DNA of 31,676 nt from DASVVT01 sp036386415 (lineage in GTDB: Bacteria; Acidobacteriota; Blastocatellia; Pyrinomonadales; Pyrinomonadaceae): assembly GCA_036386415.1 (NCBI GenBank), contig DASVVT010000070.1, forward strand, positions 1-31,676. Reading direction: 5' to 3'. The notes under the pieces were generated by a model, which worked only from the letters and a program-made list of their open reading frames with translations, ran no database searches and was not told the DNA's origin. Shown here in pieces: positions 7,679-16,485 of this stretch; within the stretch, counting starts at the first letter, position 1; every line of letters begins with the position of its first letter. The translations under genes and the position numbers were made by a program.

Positions 7679-7968
7679 CTCTTATCCCTCCTGCCCTTCC
7701 TGTCTACTAAAAGTGTTTGACCGCACTGTTAATCGCGTAAAAAGTTCGCCAGTGTACGGTCTCCGTACCATTACCTTTCGCTATGAGCTTGGTAGCAATA
7801 GGCAGGCCAAACCATGACCGAGCCTTTAATCTTAAGGCGTAACGGGCGATGATTCGTAGGGTACGATGCCCCCTCTGCTACGGCACACACTTTGCAAATA
7901 ACTATTCGTTCAATCCCGGTACAGTTTCAATTCACTTCAGTCGTACCAAACAAGAGGAGGAGAGATAG

Positions 7969-8466
7969 ATGGGACTTTTCGATAAGATGTTCGGACGCGG
8001 CGCGTCCGCAGCGCAACAACAGCCGAACGCAGATCAGCGTTTCAATGAGCTCAAACAGAAATACCAGACCGTTCTGGGCACACTCGAACAGCAGCGCGTG
8101 CGCTTACAGAACCTGCACTTGCAGGATAACAAACTGTTTCTTCGAGGCGTTGCTCCGTCCGAAGATGCTATGAATAAGGTCTGGGATCAGATCAAGCTGG
8201 TTGACCCGAACTACGGCGACATCACAGCCGACATCACCGTGGAACAGAGTCAATCGCAGGCTGCCGCAGCCGGAGGCGGACAGGGACAGGGCAGTCAGAC
8301 CTATACGGTCAAGAGTGGCGATACACTCTCCAAGATCAGCAAGCAGTTCTATGGAGACGCGGATGAATACATGCGCATCTTCTACGCCAACCGCGACAAG
8401 CTGAACGATCCTGACAAGATTCAGGTAGGCCAGCAGTTGAACATTCCGCCCGACGACAACGCGTAA
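7969..8466 (+). CDS. LysM domain protein, Kbp/YgaU-like
   Basis: A 165-residue protein with a C-terminal LysM domain (about 108-160: YTVKSGDTLSKISKQFYGDADEYMRIFYANRDKL...IQVGQQLNIP). The first half, with LHLQDNKLFLRGVAPSEDAMNKVWDQI followed by strands, looks like a BON-type module, so the architecture is that of Kbp/YgaU (BON plus LysM). There is no signal peptide, which also fits that family. A Q/G/A-rich linker at about 90-108 joins the modules. The ribosome binding site AGAGGAGGAGAG is very strong, suggesting high expression. A long hairpin terminator follows. Confidence 0.85.
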   Translation: MGLFDKMFGRGASAAQQQPNADQRFNELKQKYQTVLGTLEQQRVRLQNLHLQDNKLFLRGVAPSEDAMNKVWDQIKLVDPNYGDITADITVEQSQSQAAAAGGGQGQGSQTYTVKSGDTLSKISKQFYGDADEYMRIFYANRDKLNDPDKIQVGQQLNIPPDDNA

Positions 8467-8482
8467 GGTGCGATGGATTTGA

Positions 8483-8528
8483 GGGGCGACGCTCACAGTG
8501 ACCGTTACTGTGAGCGTCGCCCCTCTTC
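8483..8528. terminator. Bidirectional hairpin terminator
   Basis: A perfect 17-bp stem, 8483-8499 with 8507-8523 (GGGGCGACGCTCACAGT and its complement), loop of 7, lies between the convergent LysM and rsmA genes. The T-run is weak (TCTTC), but the stem is long and GC-rich. Confidence 0.75.
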
Positions 8529-8561
8529 ACGCCCTAATGGCTACAGTGTGAGCCCTCCATC

Positions 8562-9446
8562 CTATTCTTCCAGGAGGTGCGCGACTCGTCCCCACTCATC
8601 CAGCTTCAAAGTTTCAGCCCGCCGCTGTGGCTCTATCTGTGCCGCTTCGAGTAAACGTGCAGCGCCCCCTTTCATCTCGATCAGCGAGCGCAGGTCAACG
8701 GGTGCGGCGCGCAGGTTATTGAAGATCGTCTTACGACGCTGCGCGAATCCTACGCTCACCACTCGCCACAACAAAGCTTCATCTTTAACTTCAGCCGCGA
8801 CGTGCCGACGCGTGCGCAAACGCACGACCGTGCTCCACACTTTCGGCATAGGATTGAACGCCGCTGGCGCGACATCGAAGAGCGCCTCCGCCTCGCAGTA
8901 GGCTTCGACCAGCACAGACAGAAAACCACGCTCGCTCGTGCCGGGCGGCGCGGTGATTCTCTCGACCACCTCGCGTTGCAGCATCAGCATCATCTCCGAG
9001 AGGCACTGCCGCTGTTGGATGAGGCGCTGAAGAATCGCCGTCGAAATGTAATAGGGGAGATTGGCGACGACCCGCGCCTTAGATGTGGCTGGCGCAACCG
9101 CCGCGCAGAGATCAATCTGCAACGCATCGCCTTCGACGACCGTGAAGCTCTCGATTGATTTGAACCGATCCCTCAGCAGTTGAGCAAGCTGGCGATCAAA
9201 CTCAATGGCGACGATGCGTCCGGCTCTTTCGATTAAACGCGAGGTCAGCGCGCCTCGACCCGCCCCGATCTCAACGATGACCTCATCCTCACGCGGGTTG
9301 ACCGCACGAATAATACGATCCACGACGCGCTCGTCCACGAGAAAATTCTGCCCCAGACTCTTCTTTGGCCGAAGGGATGAACGAAGGGATGAGGGATGAG
9401 GGATGAGGGATGAATCAGTCAACTCTTTCTCTTCCTCATCCCTCAT
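8562..9446 (-). CDS. rsmA: 16S rRNA adenine-N6 dimethyltransferase RsmA (KsgA)
   Basis: RsmA dimethylates two adjacent adenines in helix 45 of 16S rRNA late in small-subunit assembly. It has the family motifs KSLGQNFLVDE near residue 28-39, the SAM-binding EIGAGRGALT, AIEFD, and the catalytic NLPYYIS. The start is uncertain: the ATG at 9446 lies inside the GGGATGA/TCATCCC repeat and overlaps the ribD stop as ATGA. A TTG at 9422 is an alternative. Either way about 20 N-terminal residues before the conserved region (SSLIPHPSSLRSSL) are translated heptamer repeat, not family sequence. It is the last gene of the ftsY-ribD-rsmA run. Confidence 0.95.
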   Translation of the reverse strand: MRDEEEKELTDSSLIPHPSSLRSSLRPKKSLGQNFLVDERVVDRIIRAVNPREDEVIVEIGAGRGALTSRLIERAGRIVAIEFDRQLAQLLRDRFKSIESFTVVEGDALQIDLCAAVAPATSKARVVANLPYYISTAILQRLIQQRQCLSEMMLMLQREVVERITAPPGTSERGFLSVLVEAYCEAEALFDVAPAAFNPMPKVWSTVVRLRTRRHVAAEVKDEALLWRVVSVGFAQRRKTIFNNLRAAPVDLRSLIEMKGGAARLLEAAQIEPQRRAETLKLDEWGRVAHLLEE

Positions 9447-9463
9447 CCCTCATCCCTCATCCC
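9374..9463. repeat. Inverted heptamer array, unit GGGATGA / TCATCCC
   Basis: One GGGATGA at 9374-9380 and four in tandem at 9386-9413 face four TCATCCC units at 9436-9463, giving a perfect 28-bp inverted repeat with a 22-nt loop. The whole element is read as protein: it encodes the C-terminus and stop of RibD and the start region of RsmA. Confidence 0.95.
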
Positions 9464-10585
9464 TTCCCGCGTGTAGCCTGTGACTTCCACGTCGCGCCCG
9501 TGTTGTGTGATCTCAACGTCATGGAGACTGACGGCATCCGCGATGCGCTCTGCGCCTGTGCCGCCGATGGCCTGTGGCGCACGCTCGCCTCCGATAATAA
9601 CGGGCGCGATGAAGAAGCTCACTTTATCGACCAGACACGCATCCAGAAATGCGCCTGCGACGGTTGCGCCCCCTTCGACGAGCACGCTTTGAATGGAGCG
9701 ACTGACGAGTTCTTTGAGCACCGCCAGCAGGTCGCGCCCGTCGTTCGCTCCACGTATGATTTCTACGCCGTGCGATTCAAGAGCTGCGATTGATGAAGAG
9801 GGCGCGCGCCCGGCAGAGAAGAGGAGCACTGGACTATCACGCGCCGTCAGGGCGAGGCGCGAGCCTGGCGAGAGACGCGCGTTATTGTCGAGCACGACGC
9901 GCGTGAGGGGTCGCCGACGCGCCCTTCCAGACCTGTCCGTGAGCAAGGGATCATCTGTGAGAGCCGTGCCAACGCCGACCAGTATCGCATCGTATTCGTG
10001 TCGCAACTCCTGCACGCGTGCGCGCGACGGCTCGCCCGTGATCCAGCGAGAGTCGCCCGTGCGCGTGGCTATCCGACCATCGAGCGAGCAGGCTATCTTC
10101 AGGTGGACGAAGGGAAGCCCCCTTTGCATACAAAGGATATATTTTTCGTTGAGCCGCCAGGCTTCGCGCGCCATCAGCCCTGTGCTGACTTCGACGCCCC
10201 GCTCGCGCAGGTCTGCGAAGCCTTTCCCTGAAACGCTCGGATTCGGGTCTTCAATGGGAGCGACGACGCGGCGTATGCCCGCTTTGATGAGCGCATCCGT
10301 GCAAGGCGGCGTGCGTCCGTGGTGCGCATGCGGTTCGAGCGAAACGTAGGCTGTCCCGCCCTTCGCCCTCGGCCCGGCCTCTTCGAGCGCCAGGGTCTCC
10401 GCGTGCTTGATCCCTTCGTAAAGGTAGTAGCCTTCGCCGACTATCTCGCCGCCGTCCGCGACGATGACACAGCCGACGAGCGGGCTGGGGCTCACCTGTC
10501 CCACCCCGCGCGCGGCCAGTTCGAGGGCGCGGCGCATCATGCGCTCATCGAAGTCTGGAGTCTGGAGTCTGGAGTCTGGAGTCAA
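9443..10585 (-). CDS. ribD: Riboflavin biosynthesis deaminase/reductase RibD
   Basis: RibD deaminates the pyrimidine product of GTP cyclohydrolase II and then reduces its ribose side chain. The deaminase domain (about 12-155) has the zinc/catalytic HAE (61-63) and the GRTPPC motif (Cys95). The usual LEPC is LEPH here, so the first zinc cysteine is His86. The reductase domain (about 165-370) starts with HLKIACSLDGRIATRTGDSRWITG. The start is uncertain: TTG at 10585 makes an N-terminus (DSRLQTPDF) translated from repeats; ATGs at 10540 and 10537 are alternatives, though DERMMRRALELA argues that a few residues before them belong to the protein. The C-terminus (EGMRDEG) is also repeat-derived. 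Confidence 0.94.
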   Translation of the reverse strand: MTPDSRLQTPDFDERMMRRALELAARGVGQVSPSPLVGCVIVADGGEIVGEGYYLYEGIKHAETLALEEAGPRAKGGTAYVSLEPHAHHGRTPPCTDALIKAGIRRVVAPIEDPNPSVSGKGFADLRERGVEVSTGLMAREAWRLNEKYILCMQRGLPFVHLKIACSLDGRIATRTGDSRWITGEPSRARVQELRHEYDAILVGVGTALTDDPLLTDRSGRARRRPLTRVVLDNNARLSPGSRLALTARDSPVLLFSAGRAPSSSIAALESHGVEIIRGANDGRDLLAVLKELVSRSIQSVLVEGGATVAGAFLDACLVDKVSFFIAPVIIGGERAPQAIGGTGAERIADAVSLHDVEITQHGRDVEVTGYTREGMRDEG

Positions 10586-10683
10586 AAATAAAAATCCAAA
10601 GTCTGAAAGCTAAAGCCTGAAGTCTCAAATCAAAAAAGGAATCGGCTTCTGACTCCAGACTCCAGACTCTAGACTCCAGACTC
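10552..10683. repeat. Inverted heptamer array, unit AGTCTGG / CCAGACT
   Basis: Four and a half AGTCTGG units at 10552-10583 and their mirror, GACTCCA units at 10651-10683 with one GACTCTA variant. The loop is A-rich (CAAAAATAAAAATCC). The element fills the ftsY-ribD gap; its last bases are part of the ftsY stop codon (10682-10684). Confidence 0.93.
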
Positions 10684-12031
10684 ATTCAAACAGGCTGTTG
10701 ACGTACTGTTCAGGGTCGAAGACGACCAGATCATCAACCTTCTCGCCGATGCCTGCGTAGCGTATCGGGAGGTTAAGCTCCTTGGTAATGGCGACGGCGA
10801 TGCCGCCTTTGGCTGTGCCGTCAAGCTTGGTCAGGACTATCCCTGTCACGCCCGCGACCTTCAGGAACTGGCGCGCCTGCTCAAGGCCGTTCTGTCCTGT
10901 GACGGCATCAACGACGAGCAAGGTTTCGTGCGGCGCACCTTCGACCTCGCGCCCGGCGACGCGCTTCATCTTTTCCAGCTCGGCCATCAGGTTCGATTTA
11001 TTATGAAGACGCCCGGCGGTATCCACGATGAGCACGTCTGACGAGCGGGCTTTAGCCGCTTTCAAAGAGTCGAAGAGGACGGCTGCCGGATCAGTTCCCT
11101 GCTTCTGCTGTATGAGCGGGACGCCCGTGCGCTCTGCCCAGATCGCCAGTTGGTCGGACGCGGCGGCGCGAAAAGTGTCAGCCGCGCAGATCAGCACGTC
11201 GTTGCCCTCGGCCTTGATGCGCTGCGCGAGCTTGCCGATAGTGGTCGTCTTGCCGACGCCGTTGACGCCGACGACCATCATCACATAGGGCGCAACCGTC
11301 TCGGGCACGCTTGTCTCGGAATTGACGCCCCGTTGCTCCGACGCGCGAAGGATGTCCAGAAGCTCCGTCTTGATCGCCTGCTTCAGGGCGGCGATATCGT
11401 TGATCTGGTTGCGTGCTATCCCTCGCCTGACGGTCTCAAGTATGTGCAATGTCGTCGGCACGCCAATGTCTGCGGCGATGAGCGCCTCTTCCAATTCGTC
11501 CAGCAGCTCGGCATCAATCTGCTTGCGCCCCTGAAAGACCGTGTCGATTCTTTCGGAGAGCGACTCGCGCGTGGCGGCGACGGCACGGCGGAAGCGCGCC
11601 GAGAACTCCTGCTCAAGCGCGGCCTCCTGCTCCCGCAACTCCTCTATAGACCTGTCAAGGCCGAGGACAGAAGTACTGAACGGCGAGCGCGAGGGCACGG
11701 GTCTTTGCTGCGCCGCAGGCTTGACAGGCTCTGCGGCGGCACGCGCGTCACTCGCCGGAGCGGGTGTGACCGGACGGGGGCTCTCTGTGACAGAGTATGT
11801 CTCGCGTGCTGGCGGCGGTGTCGGCGCACCACCTGTTGGTGTGGGCTCAAGCGCGGGCAGGGGAGGCGTACTCGCGACGGCTGCATCCGCTTGCGATGGA
11901 GCAGCCGCAGGCGTTTGCAGACCCGCTTCTTCCGCTTCCGCTGCGCTCGCCTGCTCCGTAGCGCGCGCTGGCTCATTGAGCCCAAGCGTCACAAAGCGAT
12001 CCTCTTTTTTGCGTCTCCAGAAAAGTCCCAT
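10682..12031 (-). CDS. ftsY: Signal recognition particle receptor FtsY
   Basis: FtsY is the membrane-associated GTPase that receives SRP-ribosome complexes and delivers them to the Sec translocon. The NG domain occupies about 130-449: GVNGVGKTT (255-263, P-loop), DTFRAAA (285-291), DTAGR (337-341) and TKLDG near 402. Residues 15-120 form a low-complexity A/P/E/T-rich extension, the counterpart of the variable acidic A domain, here proline-rich; the first residues MGLFWRRKKE are basic and aromatic and may help membrane contact. A promoter-like pair lies upstream, so it probably starts the ftsY-ribD-rsmA unit. Confidence 0.96.
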   Translation of the reverse strand: MGLFWRRKKEDRFVTLGLNEPARATEQASAAEAEEAGLQTPAAAPSQADAAVASTPPLPALEPTPTGGAPTPPPARETYSVTESPRPVTPAPASDARAAAEPVKPAAQQRPVPSRSPFSTSVLGLDRSIEELREQEAALEQEFSARFRRAVAATRESLSERIDTVFQGRKQIDAELLDELEEALIAADIGVPTTLHILETVRRGIARNQINDIAALKQAIKTELLDILRASEQRGVNSETSVPETVAPYVMMVVGVNGVGKTTTIGKLAQRIKAEGNDVLICAADTFRAAASDQLAIWAERTGVPLIQQKQGTDPAAVLFDSLKAAKARSSDVLIVDTAGRLHNKSNLMAELEKMKRVAGREVEGAPHETLLVVDAVTGQNGLEQARQFLKVAGVTGIVLTKLDGTAKGGIAVAITKELNLPIRYAGIGEKVDDLVVFDPEQYVNSLFE

Positions 12032-12079
12032 GAAACAGTTAGATACCTTTATGAATCAGACTCAGATTGTAAGCGAACG

Positions 12080-12109
12080 ATTATAAACGCAACTGCCGCA
12101 TAGCGACAA
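12080..12109 (-). promoter_or_regulatory. Putative ftsY promoter
   Basis: On the minus strand TTGTCG (12109-12104), an 18-base spacer and TATAAT (12085-12080) precede the ftsY ATG by about 50 bases. The -10 is perfect and the -35 is moderate. Confidence 0.55.
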
Positions 12110-12183
12110 AAGCGCTGTCGGTCTATTTCATACTTTGATAAGCAGAGAGACCGTTTTCGTCCTGTGATGATCCTATTCCGCGC

Positions 12184-12223
12184 CAAACAAAAGGCCCGAG
12201 GGTTAGCTTTTAACCCTCGGGCC
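12184..12223 (-). terminator. Intrinsic terminator of the FG-GAP gene
   Basis: A perfect 13-bp stem GGCCCGAGGGTTA/TAACCCTCGGGCC (12193-12205 with 12211-12223), followed on the minus strand by TTTTGTTTGG. It lies about 35 bases after the stop at 12258. Confidence 0.9.
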
Positions 12224-12257
12224 TCCATACGATTTACCTGCCTGTAGCGCTAGACGG

Positions 12258-14186
12258 CTAAAACGAATAATAGGTTTGCACTGGAGTATCGTTATCAGCG
12301 CCGAAGTACTGGGATTTAAGCGCCTTCCCGAAACTCCTCCGAATGTGCCAGGTCTTATCACTGCGCCGGAACCCTGCAACATCAGTAGTACCATCGCCAT
12401 CATAGTCTCCCGACAGAGGGCAATCGACACTTAATGACTCAGCTCTGAAAGTGCCGCTAGAGCTTTGCATGATATACCAGATGCCTTCGCTCGCACGGTA
12501 GACAGTCAAGTCCGTCTTGCCATCCCCATCGTAATCTCCAACGATCGGTAGGTCGCTGCCCAGTCCCCATTGCTGGGCGCGAAAGGTATTGTTGGAGCTT
12601 TGCAGGATATAGAAGCTGCCGGTGCTCGGTCGGAAGACAGCGAGATCGATCTTGCCATCTCCATCGTAATCTCCAGGCACGGGCTTATCTTCGCTACTGC
12701 CCCATTGTTGTGCTTTAAAGCTGTTGTCGGAGCTTTGCAGGATATACCAGAAGCCGTCACTGGGGCGGAACACGGCCACGTCAGTTTTACCATCACCGTC
12801 GTAATCCATCGGCACAGGTTTGTCCGTGCCGAATCCCCACTGCTGCGCGCGGAATGAAGAGTCGGAACTTTGGCTGATGTACCAGACGCCTTCGCTCTCG
12901 CGGAACATGGCGCGGTCGGTCTTGTCATCGCCGTCATAATCACCCGGCACAGGCTTATCCGTGCTTAACCCCCAAGGCCCTCCGGTAAGGCCCTCAGTCG
13001 TACTTTGCTGGACGTACCACATACCTTCGCCCGCTCTCCATACGGCGAGATCGGTTTTGTTGTCGCCATCATAATCACTAACAGGCTTGTTGGCAGTGAC
13101 TAGCGGCGTTCTAATCATAAACACCTGATCGCTGCTCGTGCGAAACGCCAGCCCGTTTGTGCCCCAGCGAATGAGACTGCTGGCCGTTCCACTGGCGCTG
13201 GGAATGCTCACAGAGCCGAGCGGAGCAAAGGTGCGCTGGTCAAAGGCGCGCAAGGTTGTCGTAGCCCCGCTTCCTGTCAGGAAGTAGACGCGACCCGTCT
13301 TCGCATCGGGCAGCACCAGATTACCGAACTGACTGTCGAGAGTGAACGTCCCGACGAGCGCCCTCGTCTCCGGGTTGATAACTCGTCCGCTGGTCGTATA
13401 GATCAAGCCGTTACTGAACTTGATGTCTACGTTGTAACCAGTAATCAGATTCTGTGTCGTGTTCGAGACCGAGACCCCGGAAGAATTAACGGCCATCTTG
13501 CGCAACCCGAATTCACTGGTCTCGTTGTTGTAGCCGTAGAGAGTTGACGCGGAGGCCGAGAATTCGATGGCGTTGCTGCCGGTGTGCGTCGGCGTCGTAT
13601 TGGGACGCATGACGCCGTTATCGTAGATGGCGACCCCTTCGTGCCTCGGACTGAACCCCTGGTTGCGGCGTGAGATGGCGACAGAGTACCAGGAGCCCGG
13701 AAGAACCTCCATGTCCTCAACATACATTGGCCCATTAGTGGCGCTATTACCCAGAGAGAATGTGTAGCCGGGCGTCCGTGATCCGACGTAGAAGTAGCAT
13801 ACGCTCCCGGCTCCGTCCAGCGCGACGTAAATGTCGAGCCCGTCTTCGGAAATGGCTAGTTTGCCGGGCTCGCTGCCGACGGAGATCGAGTAAGTGACGG
13901 CGTTGGTAATGGGATGGAACGGCGTGACCGTGTTCGGGTAGGCCCGGTGTGTGCTCGGCATGCTCGCGTACATCATGCCGGTCGCGCGGCTGTAAGCGAG
14001 GTCTTTAGTTGGCACCGGTGAATACAGCTTGACGGAAGCTGACGAGCCGGTCGTGCTCACGCTGGTGACGGCGGAGATCGTCGGATGACTCTCGGAGTAG
14101 GTTGGAAGTGTGAACATAGAGGCCGCTGTTAATAACAGAGCCAGCGTCAGGCTTAGCAAACGCGCGAAGTATTTCCTGTTGTGCAT
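12258..14186 (-). CDS. Secreted FG-GAP/VCBS repeat protein
   Basis: A 642-residue exported protein. Residues 1-30 form a signal peptide (basic start, LLSLTLALLLTAASMF). Residues 40-360 read as a beta-propeller-like region with YVTN-type strands (PGKLAISEDGLDIYVALDGAGSV). Residues about 367-642 hold six VCBS/FG-GAP-type units of about 45 residues, each with a calcium-binding-like DGDxKTD followed by AVFRPSxGxWYILQS; the sixth (DGDGTTDVAGFRRSDKTWHIRRS) is the most divergent. Such proteins are extracellular, probably adhesive or carbohydrate-interacting, but no specific role can be assigned. The ATG is 16 bases from AAAGGAG, which is long. Repeats are similar at DNA level, indicating fairly recent duplication. 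Confidence 0.85.
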   Translation of the reverse strand: MHNRKYFARLLSLTLALLLTAASMFTLPTYSESHPTISAVTSVSTTGSSASVKLYSPVPTKDLAYSRATGMMYASMPSTHRAYPNTVTPFHPITNAVTYSISVGSEPGKLAISEDGLDIYVALDGAGSVCYFYVGSRTPGYTFSLGNSATNGPMYVEDMEVLPGSWYSVAISRRNQGFSPRHEGVAIYDNGVMRPNTTPTHTGSNAIEFSASASTLYGYNNETSEFGLRKMAVNSSGVSVSNTTQNLITGYNVDIKFSNGLIYTTSGRVINPETRALVGTFTLDSQFGNLVLPDAKTGRVYFLTGSGATTTLRAFDQRTFAPLGSVSIPSASGTASSLIRWGTNGLAFRTSSDQVFMIRTPLVTANKPVSDYDGDNKTDLAVWRAGEGMWYVQQSTTEGLTGGPWGLSTDKPVPGDYDGDDKTDRAMFRESEGVWYISQSSDSSFRAQQWGFGTDKPVPMDYDGDGKTDVAVFRPSDGFWYILQSSDNSFKAQQWGSSEDKPVPGDYDGDGKIDLAVFRPSTGSFYILQSSNNTFRAQQWGLGSDLPIVGDYDGDGKTDLTVYRASEGIWYIMQSSSGTFRAESLSVDCPLSGDYDGDGTTDVAGFRRSDKTWHIRRSFGKALKSQYFGADNDTPVQTYYSF

Positions 14187-14304
14187 GCGAGGGTTTCTCG
14201 TTTCTCCTTTGAGGGGATAGGGCTGCGGTTTTCAGGCCGGAGCGGTTGGTTGTGTGTTGACGCTATCTTGTGCAGATAGGCGCGTGAAAGCGTTTCCCTT
14301 CGGT

Positions 14305-16167
14305 TTAAGCGACGGAAGCGGTCGCCGGAGGCGCAGCCGGGTTATGCTCCGTTACGGATGGGCTGTTGGCTGCTGGCGCTGGCGCTTGTTTGACAGGCGG
14401 GCGCTTGAGGCGCACGCGCCCGGGTGTGATCTGCCCGGATTCGCAGGCGGCAACCAGGGAGGCGACGACGCGTTCATCGTAACGTGTGCCGACGAATTTC
14501 TTGATGAGCGCCAGCGCATCCTCAAACTTCATGGCCTTTTGATAGGGACGGTCTGTGGTCATCGCGTCGAAGGTGTCGGCCACAGAGACGATGCGCGCCT
14601 GTAAGGGTATCTCATCACCCTTCAAGCCCTGCGGGTAGCCCTGCCCGTTAACCATCTCGTGGTGCATGTACATGCCGGGCAGAAACTCTTTCATGGCGGG
14701 GATGTGCTGCATGATCTTGAAGCCCTTCTGCGGGTGCTGTTTCATGACCACGAACTCATCTTCGGTCAGAGCAGAAGGTTTCTTCAAGATGTTGTCGTCG
14801 ATGCCGATCTTGCCCACGTCGTGGAGCAGTGCGCTGATCCTGATCTTCTCGATCTCTTCATCAGCCAGCCCCAAACCTTGCGCGATGGCGATGGAGAAAC
14901 GCGAGACCCGCTCCGAATGGCCGCGCGTGTACGGGTCTTTGCCGTCGATGGCGGCGGCCAGCGCTTTAACCGTGCCGAGGAACAGCTCTCGATTCTCATT
15001 GGCAGAGCGTTGAAGGTCGCTGATGAACCGTTCGATCTGATCCGTCATCTGGTTGAAGGATTCACCCAGCTCGCCTAGCTCCGTGCGGCTTCGCACGCTG
15101 ATGCGCTGCGAGAAGTCGCCGCCCGCGATGCGGTGCGCGCCCTGTGCCAGCTCCTGCACAGGCTGCGTCAGTCGTTTGGCCGAAAGGAAACCTATCATGA
15201 GGGCGAAGAGCGCGGCGACCAGACTGATTATCAACGTCTGGCGACGCATGTCCGAGACAGAGACGAGCGCGGCGCGCTCGTCCTGGATGGCGATCACACC
15301 GAGACGCGAATTGCTGTCAAGCTCAGCGGTCGCATAGGAGCCGAGCATCTCTATCTTTCGCCCGTCACGCTCCGCCGTGAACGGCGCGAGCGCAGACTGC
15401 ACCTGCATTCCAGTCTCCTGCCAATCCTGCACGACTTTCAGATCGGTCATCGGACGCTCTGAAAAGGCCACGCGCTCGTCTGGATGTGCCACAGCGCGCC
15501 CGTCCCCATCAACGACGAAGACCACTGGAAGACCCGCGTCTAACAGTTCCCGCTCGCTCTTTGAGACGGGCTGCTGGACGGCCTTGAAGACCTCCTGGAA
15601 AGAGATGATCGCGACCACAGCCGCCACCACTTCATCGCCGCCAGTTCCGCCCATCACAGGAGCGGCGATGGTCAAAGCCATCTCCTGCCCTGAGCGTATG
15701 ATCTGTGGACGGCTGAAGACGATCCCCCGCCCGCTCATGCGTGCAAGCACCTCGCCGACGCGTTCATCAATCTCTTCACGCTTAATAATATCCGGCTGGA
15801 AGGCCCTGTGCGGCTCGCCCTGCACGGGCAGGATCGTGAGCGCGATCAGGTTCGGGTCGTCCTTGAGCGTCTTCTGAAGACGCCCGTCAGCCCCCTCCTC
15901 GTTGAGCGCACGCACGCCGCCTGCCAGCTCGAAAGCGCGCGCCAGCCCCGTCACAACGTCGCGGTAGCGCTGCCCGTACAGCTCTATCTGCCGCGCTTTA
16001 TCCTGCACAAGCTGCGCCTGGTAACGCCCCTCAACCGAGCGCAGCTCGTCCGCGCTGCGACCGGACAACAGCCAGCCCGCCAGCGCCAGCGGCAGCAGGC
16101 CGACCATCAGCAGTACTCCCAGAACGATGTAGAGCAGGCGCACGCGCCCGAAGCGTTCGAACATCAC
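14305..16167 (-). CDS. Membrane HD-GYP domain protein with HAMP
   Basis: A 620-residue sensor-type enzyme. Two membrane helices (about 10-34 and 311-330) flank an extracytoplasmic Cache-like sensor domain. HAMP follows at 331-383, then an HD-GYP domain at about 395-570 with HD at 449-450 (LLHDVGKIG) and the full HHExxxGxGYP signature at 502-512. HD-GYP enzymes hydrolyse cyclic-di-GMP, with iron or manganese ligands from these motifs. The C-terminal tail (about 575-620) is P/A-rich. The start is GTG at 16167 or the next codon ATG at 16164; no strong ribosome binding site is seen. Its signal is unknown. Confidence 0.93.
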   Translation of the reverse strand: MMFERFGRVRLLYIVLGVLLMVGLLPLALAGWLLSGRSADELRSVEGRYQAQLVQDKARQIELYGQRYRDVVTGLARAFELAGGVRALNEEGADGRLQKTLKDDPNLIALTILPVQGEPHRAFQPDIIKREEIDERVGEVLARMSGRGIVFSRPQIIRSGQEMALTIAAPVMGGTGGDEVVAAVVAIISFQEVFKAVQQPVSKSERELLDAGLPVVFVVDGDGRAVAHPDERVAFSERPMTDLKVVQDWQETGMQVQSALAPFTAERDGRKIEMLGSYATAELDSNSRLGVIAIQDERAALVSVSDMRRQTLIISLVAALFALMIGFLSAKRLTQPVQELAQGAHRIAGGDFSQRISVRSRTELGELGESFNQMTDQIERFISDLQRSANENRELFLGTVKALAAAIDGKDPYTRGHSERVSRFSIAIAQGLGLADEEIEKIRISALLHDVGKIGIDDNILKKPSALTEDEFVVMKQHPQKGFKIMQHIPAMKEFLPGMYMHHEMVNGQGYPQGLKGDEIPLQARIVSVADTFDAMTTDRPYQKAMKFEDALALIKKFVGTRYDERVVASLVAACESGQITPGRVRLKRPPVKQAPAPAANSPSVTEHNPAAPPATASVA

Positions 16168-16485
16168 GGACGATTTAAGACAGAAGAATCAATGAATTGT
16201 GCTACAGGAACCACAAAGGCAGGCCAGAAGAATCTCCGCACGACGACTGCCACAAAGGCGCGCACTCGCCTCTTGCCATAGTACGCATCGGAAGAAGCCC
16301 TGTCAATTGGTTTTACAATTTTTAATTATTGTATGTGCAGTAATAATATCGGATCGCGGGAAGGATTGGCGGTGGTGTGCGGACGCTCTTAGTGATCCGT
16401 CCCACTTGCAGCGATGGTGTCGGATCATGCTTGAATGGACGTTTTCCTTACAGTTTTCTTCGCTATTGAGGTTCAGTGCAAGGGA
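16168..16485. other. Gene-free leader of the HD-GYP gene
   Basis: About 320 bases upstream of the minus-strand HD-GYP gene and left of the 21-bp palindrome array. A relatively AT-rich part (16305-16345, TTTTACAATTTTTAATTATTG) probably contains promoter elements, but I cannot fix a single pair. No convincing coding signal. Confidence 0.4.

Noticed and set aside
9374..9463. A repeat-rich domain of RibD or RsmA
   Set aside because: The residues are translated intergenic repeat; family members do not need them.
9693..10349. A 218-codon plus-strand open frame
   Set aside because: Antisense of ribD.
11150..12103. A 317-codon plus-strand open frame
   Set aside because: Antisense of ftsY; the arginine and cysteine-rich composition is typical of shadow frames in GC-rich genes.
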